Shown piece by piece: positions 8,711 through 14,743 of a DNA stretch of 37,099 nucleotides. Both the position numbers and the translations under genes were made by a program. This DNA is from Candidatus Apopatosoma intestinale (GTDB taxonomy: Bacteria; Bacillota; Clostridia; Oscillospirales; CAG-272), in NCBI GenBank assembly GCA_003524145.1, contig DODZ01000028.1:106086-143184 (forward strand). The letters run 5' to 3'. Every line of letters begins with the position of its first letter. The first letter of the stretch is position 1. Under the pieces are notes generated by a model, which did not search any database, was not told where the DNA came from, and saw only the letters and a program-made list of their open reading frames with translations.

Positions 8711-8818
8711 TGCCCTCCAAAAGTCAGACACTTCCGGAGAGCATGCTTTTATAGGGAGTGGGAGAGCAAAATCACAAAAGATATACTTTCAGCCTTGACT
8801 CCCAACCGCCGGAGGGCA
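8711..8818. other. 108-base element with 8-bp terminal inverted repeats (structured RNA or MITE-like)
   Basis: TGCCCTCC (8711-8718) pairs exactly with GGAGGGCA (8811-8818). Inside, TGGGAG (8759-8764) can pair with CTCCCA (8799-8804), or alternatively GGGAGT (8754-8759) with ACTCCC (8798-8803). AGCATGCT (8740-8747) is a perfect palindrome. The GC-rich arms stand out in an otherwise AT-rich gap without genes. No clear target-site duplication was found and no known riboswitch class was recognised. It could be a small RNA, a miniature element or a degraded remnant. Confidence 0.35.
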
Positions 8819-8920
8819 AGTATGAACTTAGTTTTTTTATAAACGGTATACGCTGTACTGTACCGATTGAAATGACATATCAATAAAATGAGAAATACCT
8901 GCCGGAAACCATATGAACGC

Positions 8921-8952
8921 AAAAACAGGACTGCGGTGCAGTCCTGTTTTTT
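8921..8952. terminator. bidirectional terminator between DUF3267 and ARH-fusion genes
   Basis: AAAAACAGGACTGC, loop GGT, GCAGTCCTGTTTTTT has A/T runs on both sides, so it can end transcripts from either direction. The 9-bp stem CAGGACTGC/GCAGTCCTG is identical to that of the terminator at 11634-11663. Confidence 0.88.
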
Positions 8953-8964
8953 GTGTCAATAAAC

Positions 8965-10554
8965 TTATTCCTCTTCTTTTGCGAGATGGTTTAGCGTTTT
9001 CTTTGCCATTTCAGAGATGGAGACAGTGCCTACGCCGAAGATTGATGTATGCAGTGTGTCGCCAACCTGCGCTGTCCATTCCGCAGGAAGTGCGGCGGCA
9101 CCGAGCATTACGCCGAGAACAGAGCCCGCGGTTGCCGCGTTACAGTCGGTATCAAAGCCGGGAGTAACAGCCATGCATATTGTCTTGCCGTAGTCCTTTT
9201 TACCAAAGAGAAGTGACATTGCCACTATCTCGGCATTGGAAATGGTGTGGCACCAGTCGTGACCGTCCGCCTCGTTCCATCTTGTGCGGATATCGTTCAT
9301 GCAGTCATCATAGCTCATGCCGCTGTCATAATAGTCGATGATTCTGTTAACAGCCTCGTAGAGACGGGAGGTTTTCGGAACATATGCAAGACCGCCGCGG
9401 ATAACGGATTTGATATCATCCGAGCCGAAAGCGCAGGCTATCATAGCAGAAGCCCACATTTCGCCGTAGATACCGTTTTTCACATGTGAAATGCTTGCAT
9501 CGCGGAATGCCATATCGGCGGCTGTTTTCGGGTTACAGGGATTGATATAGCCGAAATAGTCGCCGCGTATCTGGGCGCCTATCCATTCGCGGTAGGGATT
9601 CTTGTAATGAGCTGATGCCGGCGGAAGATATCCGTTTACAAAGTTGCGGAAAGCAACGCGTTCTGCCGTGCAGTATGCATCCTTGGACTGAAGCTTGAGC
9701 CATGCCGATGCAACATCTGCTGCGGTGAACTCTCTGCCGTAATCCTTGATTATTCTGTAGCCGAGAACGATATAGTTTGTATCGTCGTCAACGGGCATGG
9801 CGAGATAATCCTTCGGATATGCGCGCTTGTTTATCGGGAATGAAAGTCCGTTGCAGACCTCCTCTGTCATTTCCTCGCGGTTAAGATATCTGTGAAGCGG
9901 ATAGTTGCCTGTGCGCTTGAGGATGCAGTCGAGCGTACCCTTGTGAATGCCTTCTACAGGCTTGCCGAGCAGACAGCCGCAGATTCTGCCGAGCCAACCG
10001 CCGTGAATTTTATCGAGCAGAGCATCACCGTCGGGGGCTGTGCCTTCACATTTGTAGCCATCGCCGAGCTCGAAAATCTTATCAAGCTCTGAAGGCTCTG
10101 TATACTTATAATTGCGTACGGGAGGAGCATTTTCCACAATGCGGAAAATGATGTTTGCCGCATCGTCCTTTTCCGGAGTGTCGGGCATGGAGTTTACCGC
10201 ATCGAAGAATTTTTCGTAAACGGAAACGTCCTTGCCTTCATCAAGGCACTGACGGTATTCTATAGGGAGCTGCTTGAAATAAGCCTCCCATGTCGGCTGC
10301 TTGGAATATGTGGGAAGAGTATTGTGCGTTATGCGGAGAAGCTCTGTATCGCGCGAATCGATACCGCTGAGGAGATAGTCTACGGAAACATCGAAAAACT
10401 TTGCTATGGCGACAAGATTTTCAATATCGGGCATGGAAGCGCCGGATTCCCATTTCTGTATAGCCTGACGCGAAACGGAGAGTGCCTCGGCGAGCTTTTC
10501 CTGAGAAATGCCGACCTTGGCTCTGAGCTTGTAAACGGTTTCATTGAACAGCAT
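8965..10554 (-). CDS. XRE-type HTH fused to ADP-ribosylglycohydrolase domain
   Basis: Two-part protein of 529 residues. Residues 4-62 are a complete Cro/C1-type DNA-binding domain (VGISQEKLAEALSVSRQAI, then KWESG). Residues about 70-175 are a helical linker of no recognised family. Residues about 178-510 match the ADP-ribosylglycohydrolase (DraG/ARH) family: HGGWLGRICGCLLGKPVEG near 184-202, the metal-binding DDDTN at 256-260, and GFDTDCNAATAGSVLG at 466-481 carrying D468 and D470. Both metal-site motifs are intact, so the enzyme should be active. The natural substrate (ADP-ribosylated protein, nucleic acid, or a small ADP-ribose or sugar derivative) cannot be read. The ATG at 10554 has GAGGTG upstream. 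It is transcribed away from another XRE gene, from a promoter at 10589. A DNA-binding hydrolase could couple gene control to ADP-ribose chemistry; that is inference. Confidence 0.85.
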   Translation of the reverse strand: MLFNETVYKLRAKVGISQEKLAEALSVSRQAIQKWESGASMPDIENLVAIAKFFDVSVDYLLSGIDSRDTELLRITHNTLPTYSKQPTWEAYFKQLPIEYRQCLDEGKDVSVYEKFFDAVNSMPDTPEKDDAANIIFRIVENAPPVRNYKYTEPSELDKIFELGDGYKCEGTAPDGDALLDKIHGGWLGRICGCLLGKPVEGIHKGTLDCILKRTGNYPLHRYLNREEMTEEVCNGLSFPINKRAYPKDYLAMPVDDDTNYIVLGYRIIKDYGREFTAADVASAWLKLQSKDAYCTAERVAFRNFVNGYLPPASAHYKNPYREWIGAQIRGDYFGYINPCNPKTAADMAFRDASISHVKNGIYGEMWASAMIACAFGSDDIKSVIRGGLAYVPKTSRLYEAVNRIIDYYDSGMSYDDCMNDIRTRWNEADGHDWCHTISNAEIVAMSLLFGKKDYGKTICMAVTPGFDTDCNAATAGSVLGVMLGAAALPAEWTAQVGDTLHTSIFGVGTVSISEMAKKTLNHLAKEEE

Positions 10555-10588
10555 AATTACACCTCATAAAATATATTGGTATGCTCTA

Positions 10589-10617
10589 ATAATACAACCT
10601 TGCATCGTTTTTTGCAA
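10589..10617 (-). promoter_or_regulatory. promoter of the XRE-ARH gene with overlapping inverted repeat
   Basis: Minus strand TTGCAA (10617-10612), 17-base spacer, TATTAT (10594-10589), 35 bases before the start codon. The inverted repeat TTGCA-N8-TGCAA (10600-10617) covers the -35 and part of the spacer, a natural position for an autoregulatory XRE operator. Confidence 0.65.
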
Positions 10618-10731
10618 GCAATTGTTGTGCACTTTCTTTGACAACTGCAGGTAGCATGCGAAATAAGCGCGGAGACTTGATTTTCGCCGATTTTTATGAT
10701 ATATTTAAGGTAAAAAGAGAAAAACAACCGA

Positions 10732-10811
10732 CAGTTGAGCGGAAAAACGCCATATGGTTGAGCAAAAACAACTGTTAATCCCTTAAAACACGCCTTTTTC
10801 AGTGGTAAAAT
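10732..10811 (+). promoter_or_regulatory. promoter and candidate operator of the XRE regulator gene
   Basis: A fair -10 (TAAAAT, 10806-10811) with a weak -35 (TTAAAA, 10783-10788) and 17-base spacer. Just upstream, GTTGAGC occurs at 10734 and 10757, 23 bases apart, each followed by an A-rich run, and CAGTTG (10732-10737) is inverted as CAACTG (10769-10774). Spacing of about two helical turns fits binding of one or both XRE proteins. Confidence 0.45.
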
Positions 10812-10843
10812 AGAGCCATCAAAACGAAAGGAGACATACGGAT

Positions 10844-11374
10844 ATGTCACAAACACTTGGTGAAAGAATAGCAAGCTTAAGAAAGAAGGCAGGACTCACA
10901 CAGGAGGAGCTGGCAGAGAAGCTCGGTATTTCTCCGCAGGCTGTTTCAAAATGGGAAAACGATATTTCATGTCCCGATATCATGAGTATTCCGAATGTGG
11001 CAAAGATTCTCGGAGTGAGCACGGATACGCTTCTCTCGGGTGAAGCGGCGGCGCCTGTTTCATATGTTCCCGAGGGACAGCGCAAGAAGACAGACGATAT
11101 GTTTATGCGTCTTTTGCTCACGGTTGACGACAGCGACGGAGACAATGTGAAAATCAGGATAAATCTGCCGCTGGGCGTGGTTAAAACAGCACTTGATGCG
11201 AATATGGTTTCTTCTGTAGTTAATATCGGAGATAAAGGAAAGCTCAGGGATGTCGATATGAACAAAATCATTTCGCAGGTTATTGAGATGGCAGAGAAAG
11301 GGCTCATGGGCAATCTCATGGAGCTGGATGTCGGCGGCGAGGACAAAGTTCATATGGAATTTTTTGTAGAGTAA
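10844..11374 (+). CDS. XRE-family transcriptional regulator with C-terminal SHOCT-like region
   Basis: Cytoplasmic regulator of 176 residues. Residues 6-62 form a Cro/C1 helix-turn-helix (LTQEELAEKLGISPQAVSKW). Residues about 85-176 (DDSDGDNVKIRINLPLGVVK, later MDVDMNKII-like LRDVDMNKIISQVIEMAEKG, and the strand KVHMEFFVE) resemble the small regulatory domain that I know from Firmicute XRE and DUF4097-associated proteins as SHOCT-like. The start at 10844 has AAAGGAG at an acceptable distance. The next gene begins 4 bases after its stop and encodes a related C-terminal module alone, so the two proteins probably act together. Signal sensed and targets are unknown. Confidence 0.8.
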   Translation: MSQTLGERIASLRKKAGLTQEELAEKLGISPQAVSKWENDISCPDIMSIPNVAKILGVSTDTLLSGEAAAPVSYVPEGQRKKTDDMFMRLLLTVDDSDGDNVKIRINLPLGVVKTALDANMVSSVVNIGDKGKLRDVDMNKIISQVIEMAEKGLMGNLMELDVGGEDKVHMEFFVE

Positions 11375-11377
11375 GCC

Positions 11378-11626
11378 ATGAAAATCAAGATAAAAGATGA
11401 GAATAAAACCATAGGCTTTGCTTTGCCGAATGCGTTTCTTCTCGGGTCGCTCGGCGCGAATTTCATCACGCGGAAAATAAATAAAAGCAACGCGAAAAAA
11501 GGTATACCCACGCGCGTATCGGCGCGTGATATGCGAAAGATATTTCGCATGCTCCGCCGCGCGAGGAGAAAAGGAAAGCACATTCTCGAGCTTGAGGTCG
11601 GGGATGACGTGAAGATAGTGATTTAA
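11378..11626 (+). CDS. small basic protein, partner of the upstream XRE regulator
   Basis: Protein of 82 residues, not assigned with certainty. A short N-terminal strand (MKIKIKDEN) and a hydrophobic turn (ALPNAFLLGSLGANFI) are followed by a very basic helix (DMRKIFRMLRRARRKGK) and a final strand (LELEVGDDVKIVI). The end matches the last strand of the upstream regulator (LMELDVGGEDKVHMEFFVE), and small proteins of this pattern commonly follow such regulators in Firmicutes. It starts 4 bases after the regulator stop without a strong ribosome site of its own, so translation is likely coupled. It could be a dimerisation partner or antagonist; that is inference. Confidence 0.7.
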   Translation: MKIKIKDENKTIGFALPNAFLLGSLGANFITRKINKSNAKKGIPTRVSARDMRKIFRMLRRARRKGKHILELEVGDDVKIVI

Positions 11627-11633
11627 TAAGCGG

Positions 11634-11663
11634 AAAACAGGACTGCATCGCAGTCCTGCTTTC
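11634..11663. terminator. shared terminator between the XRE unit and mgsA
   Basis: AAAACAGGACTGC, loop ATC, GCAGTCCTG, then CTTTCTGTTT. The stem at 11638-11646/11650-11658 is the same 9 bp as in the terminator at 8921. On the minus strand it is followed by TTTT and begins 9 bases after the mgsA stop, so it serves both convergent genes. Confidence 0.85.
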
Positions 11664-11666
11664 TGT

Positions 11667-12143
11667 TTATTTACGTTCCGTCTGTTTTTTCCATTTCGGA
11701 AGCATTGACGCTTCGCGACGGTGGCGGTTGTATTCCGATTTCGGATTTACAAACTGACGCCAGTCGAGATCGCCGCGCTCAAGCGCACATATAATCGTCT
11801 CCGCGGTGGCTATGTTTGTAGCTACGGGAGTATTGTGTATATCGCATTCGCGGACAAGACCGCTGTCCGTGAGAAGCTCATTGAAATCTGCCGTTGTATT
11901 GTTATCACGGAAGTACAGGAGGATATCTATCTCATTATATGCTATTCTGGACATTATCTGGTCTATGCCGCCCTGCCTGCCGGGCAGAAGCTGCTCAATC
12001 TCGAGTCCCGTGGCATCGGAAACCATCTTGCCCGTTGCTTTTGTAGCGCATATATGATGCTTTGCCAGAACGCCGCAGTAAGCTATGCAGAACTGAACCA
12101 TAAGCTCTTTCTTTGCGTCATGTGCTATAATAGCTATTTCCAT
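11667..12143 (-). CDS. mgsA: methylglyoxal synthase
   Basis: Converts dihydroxyacetone phosphate to methylglyoxal and phosphate, the first step of the glycolytic bypass that relieves sugar-phosphate stress. It has 158 residues. Family features are clear: the start IAIIAHDAKK with H8-D9, the phosphate-binding TKATGKMV region (34-41), LPGRQGGIDQ with the catalytic-type Asp61, YFRDN with Asp80, and IHNTPVATN around H102. A run of basic residues ends the protein. It lies 46 bases downstream of minD on the same strand, with a hairpin between. mgsA next to minD recalls the min/rod/mgsA gene order seen in other Clostridia. Confidence 0.95.
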   Translation of the reverse strand: MEIAIIAHDAKKELMVQFCIAYCGVLAKHHICATKATGKMVSDATGLEIEQLLPGRQGGIDQIMSRIAYNEIDILLYFRDNNTTADFNELLTDSGLVRECDIHNTPVATNIATAETIICALERGDLDWRQFVNPKSEYNRHRREASMLPKWKKQTERK

Positions 12144-12160
12144 ATTTTTTTCCTTTCGTT

Positions 12161-12185
12161 GCTTCGGAAAACGGCATACCGAAGC
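12161..12185 (-). other. hairpin between minD and mgsA
   Basis: Minus strand GCTTCGG, 11-base loop, CCGAAGC, located between the minD stop and the mgsA ribosome site. There is no T run, so it is more likely an RNA processing or stabilising element than a terminator. Confidence 0.45.
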
Positions 12186-12189
12186 GTCG

Positions 12190-12981
12190 TTATTTTATTT
12201 CCTTCAGTTTGCGTATATGAGAGAAAAGCGGAACGGATTCGCCGAGCGTTCTTCTCGCGATATTTTCAAAGGCATTTGTAATATTATGAGAGAAAAGCTC
12301 ATCTGTGAGTGCGCCATCGTTGCCCGCATAGATAATCTCGGGATCATACGGCACGGCGCCGATAAGCCGCACGGATGCGCTCTCCACCATTTCGAGCACA
12401 TCTCGCTTTGCTGTCTTCACGCTCCTGCCGCTAAGCTTATTTACGATAAGTCTCATGCGGGAAACACCCTTGGTATAGAGAAAAGAAGCTGTCCTCTCTG
12501 CGGCACGTATGGCGGCACGGGAGGGCGAAACGATGATATACGCCGTATCCGCGACAGAGGCGGAGAGCAAAAGCGGCTCGCCGACGCCACCGGGGGTATC
12601 TATGAATATGAAATCGTATCTGCCGCTGTCCCTGTACTCGGCGACGGCGCGACGGAAGGCAAATGCCGTGAATCTGCTGTCAAACGAATACGGTGCGGGG
12701 ATGAAAAACAGATTTTTGCTTCTTCTGTCCGCGATGACCGCACGCTCGGGCGTAACTCTGCCGAAAATGACATCGCCTATATCATAGAGTGCTTCATCGG
12801 AGAGACCGAGCAGGATATCCATGCATCTGTTTCCGAAATCGCAGTCTATGACGAGCACGCGCTTTCCGAGGAGAGCCACCGACATGGCAAGATTGGCACA
12901 TACGGTAGATTTGCCGACGCCGCCCTTGCAGGAGGTGAAAAGTATCACTTTTGTTTTTGATGAAAGACTTTCGTTTTCCAT
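12190..12981 (-). CDS. minD: MinD-like ParA-family ATPase
   Basis: P-loop ATPase of 263 residues of the MinD/ParA group, which in Firmicutes recruits MinC to block Z-ring assembly away from midcell. The deviant Walker A motif is KGGVGKST (19-26). DCDFGNRCMDILLG corresponds to the MinD signature DxDxGLRNLD, FIDTPGGVGEP is Walker B, and IVSPSRAAIRAAERT is the next conserved block. The end (PLFSHIRKLKEIK) could be a short amphipathic membrane-targeting helix. No minC or minE is visible beside it, so a MinD-like protein with another partner is possible. It has a good promoter at 13024 and a GGGAGGCG ribosome site, and is followed by mgsA. Confidence 0.82.
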   Translation of the reverse strand: MENESLSSKTKVILFTSCKGGVGKSTVCANLAMSVALLGKRVLVIDCDFGNRCMDILLGLSDEALYDIGDVIFGRVTPERAVIADRRSKNLFFIPAPYSFDSRFTAFAFRRAVAEYRDSGRYDFIFIDTPGGVGEPLLLSASVADTAYIIVSPSRAAIRAAERTASFLYTKGVSRMRLIVNKLSGRSVKTAKRDVLEMVESASVRLIGAVPYDPEIIYAGNDGALTDELFSHNITNAFENIARRTLGESVPLFSHIRKLKEIK

Positions 12982-13023
12982 TAAAAATCGCCTCCCTCAC
13001 ATTTTTCTGACAACTCTTTTATT

Positions 13024-13052
13024 ATTTTATCACCTTGAAGCCTCTTTGTCAA
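13024..13052 (-). promoter_or_regulatory. sigma-A promoter of minD-mgsA
   Basis: Minus strand TTGACA (13052-13047, perfect), 17-base spacer, TAAAAT (13029-13024), 43 bases before the minD start codon. It lies in the gap behind thiI, so minD is not dependent on the thiI transcript. Confidence 0.82.
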
Positions 13053-13110
13053 CGGAAATGAGTCAAAATATTAAATATGTTGCAAATATCACAAAAAACA
13101 AGCGAATATA

Positions 13111-14283
13111 TTATTTAATTATTACTGTCTCCAGTGTGGCAAAGGCTTCTTCTTCGAGAGCGGCGACATCGACTCGCGCTTCTTCGTTTTCGACCTTGTA
13201 TATCTCGGGCTGTGTGCGCGGATGAGCGGGCGTGAAAACGGTACAGCAATCCTCATAGGGGAGGATGGATGTCTCGAATGTATCTATCTTGCGCGAAATC
13301 TTTACTATATCCTCTTTATCCATGCCGATGACGGGACGGAAAACAGGCATATTCACAACACTGTCCGTGACGAGGAGCGCTTTCATTGTCTGGCTTGCAA
13401 CCTGACCGATGCTCTCTCCCGTTATCAGCGCATCGCAGGAAAATTTATTTGCCGTGCGCTCCGCAAGGCGCATCATGAAGCGACGCAGGAGCAGAGTGAA
13501 ATAGTCCTCATCGCAGTTGTCGCGCAGAACCTCCTGAATATGCGTGACGGAAATGATATGGACTCGGATTTCGCCCGCATAGCCCGCAAGCTTTGCGGCG
13601 AGGTCGAGAACCTTTTGTCTTGCGCGTTCGCTCGTGTAGGGAAAGCTCTCAAAATGCATCGCATCTATGCGCACGCCGCGCTTTGCCATCATGAAGCCGG
13701 CGACGGGGCTGTCGATACCGCCGGAGAGGAGCAGGAGTCCCTTGCCGTTTGAGCCGGTCGGCATACCGCCTACGGCGCGTTCCTGACCCGCGCAGATATA
13801 TGCGGCAAAATCGCGTATTTCAACTCTGACGCAGACCTGCGGTGCGTGAACATCGACTCTGAGCGCGCCGCCCGCGGCTTCGAGTATAGCCGCGCCGACC
13901 TCGGCGGATATTTCCGGCGAGGTGAAAGGAAATTTCTTGTCGGAGCGCTTGGATTCCACCTTGAAGGTGCGCACGCCCGAGAGATAGGGCATAAACACGG
14001 TGCCTGCCGCCTCGAGTATGGCATTCATATCCTTTGGCAGCTCTATCGCACGGCTGACGGCGGAAACGCCGAAGGTATTCTTTGCCGCCTCGTATGCCCC
14101 CGTGATATCGCAGGTTTCCTCGAGCGGCTCGATATATGCCGTGCTCTGTATATAATAAATTTTGAATTTGCCGAACTGCGCCGTGCGGCGTGCAAGCTCA
14201 TTTTTCAACAGGTGCTCAAAATGGGAACGGTTGGCTCCTTTGAGCGTAATTTCGCCGTATTTGCAGAGAATTATTTCTTTCAT
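13111..14283 (-). CDS. thiI: tRNA 4-thiouridine synthetase ThiI
   Basis: Adenylates and thiolates U8 of tRNA, and in many bacteria also carries sulfur for thiamine thiazole synthesis. It has 390 residues: N-terminal ferredoxin-like domain (ILCKYGEITLKGANR), THUMP domain about 60-165, and a PP-loop ATPase domain with LSGGIDSPVAGF (SGGIDS 187-192). The C-terminal block EDCCTVFTPAHP is typical. The rhodanese domain of the E. coli protein is absent, as in Firmicutes, so sulfur must come directly from a cysteine desulfurase; one is encoded at 21010. The promoter is at 14413-14441, leaving a leader of about 120 bases with a hairpin at 14387-14400. Confidence 0.95.
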   Translation of the reverse strand: MKEIILCKYGEITLKGANRSHFEHLLKNELARRTAQFGKFKIYYIQSTAYIEPLEETCDITGAYEAAKNTFGVSAVSRAIELPKDMNAILEAAGTVFMPYLSGVRTFKVESKRSDKKFPFTSPEISAEVGAAILEAAGGALRVDVHAPQVCVRVEIRDFAAYICAGQERAVGGMPTGSNGKGLLLLSGGIDSPVAGFMMAKRGVRIDAMHFESFPYTSERARQKVLDLAAKLAGYAGEIRVHIISVTHIQEVLRDNCDEDYFTLLLRRFMMRLAERTANKFSCDALITGESIGQVASQTMKALLVTDSVVNMPVFRPVIGMDKEDIVKISRKIDTFETSILPYEDCCTVFTPAHPRTQPEIYKVENEEARVDVAALEEEAFATLETVIIK

Positions 14284-14386
14284 TTGTCATTTTTCCTTTC
14301 GGGATGATAAAATTTTCGGGAAAATTTAAAAATCCTATTCCATAAATCGCAAAAATATATTATAATAGACAAAACGGGACTTTTTT

Positions 14387-14400
14387 CGGCTGTTTAGCCG
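14387..14400. other. leader hairpin between thiI and zapA
   Basis: CGGCT-GTTT-AGCCG, enclosed by GGAC (14377-14380) and GTCC (14402-14405). It lies in the thiI mRNA leader. A T run on its left in plus-strand reading becomes an A run in the thiI message, so it is not a terminator for thiI. A regulatory role is possible but unproven. Confidence 0.4.
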
Positions 14401-14412
14401 TGTCCTGAAATC

Positions 14413-14441
14413 ATTATACAATTTTTCCGCACTTTTTTCAA
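14413..14441 (-). promoter_or_regulatory. sigma-A promoter of thiI
   Basis: Minus strand TTGAAA (14441-14436), 17-base spacer, TATAAT (14418-14413). A plus-strand TATAAT at 14361-14366, with a poor -35 (TTCCAT), may serve zapA; if so, the two transcripts start toward each other and overlap by about 30-40 bases. Confidence 0.8.
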
Positions 14442-14482
14442 TCGTTTTTGAAAAAGAAATAAAGAAAAATACGGAGGTTACC

Positions 14483-14743
14483 ATGAAAAGACTTTACACA
14501 CTCGATATCGCGGGAGAGGAGCTGAAGCTTCGCAGTGAGGATGATCCCAGATATGTTCAGCATCTGGCGCATGAGCTCTCAAAGAAGATAAACTATTATG
14601 CGCTTTCGGGAGCCGGCGTATCAAAGCTTCAGGCGGCTATAGTATGCGCGCTTGACCTGCTCGATGAGAATTACCGTCTGAAATCCCTGATGGAGGATGC
14701 TCCGAAAAAGGACTCAAAGAAAACCGACGGCGGCAAGAAATAA
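14483..14743 (+). CDS. zapA: cell division protein ZapA
   Basis: Small FtsZ-ring stabiliser of 86 residues. It matches ZapA throughout: a short beta-hairpin start (RLYTLDIAGEELKLRSEDDPRYVQ trimmed here to its first part), the VQHLAHELSKKIN helix near 26-38, then AAIVCALDLLDENYRLK, the beginning of the dimerising coiled coil, and a polar tail (PKKDSKKTDGGKK). The ribosome site is ACGGAGG. Its stop overlaps the next start by one base (TAATG), so the U32 gene is translationally coupled. It heads a dense unit that continues to the oxidoreductase gene ending at 20434; the promoter may be the TATAAT at 14361. Confidence 0.9.
   Translation: MKRLYTLDIAGEELKLRSEDDPRYVQHLAHELSKKINYYALSGAGVSKLQAAIVCALDLLDENYRLKSLMEDAPKKDSKKTDGGKK

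Noticed and set aside
12217..12960. 247-codon plus-strand frame
   Set aside because: Antisense to minD; composition is that of a shadow frame.
14284..14482. 6S RNA next to zapA, as in E. coli
   Set aside because: No long bulged duplex is visible; only one short hairpin, and the spacing is explained by the thiI leader.
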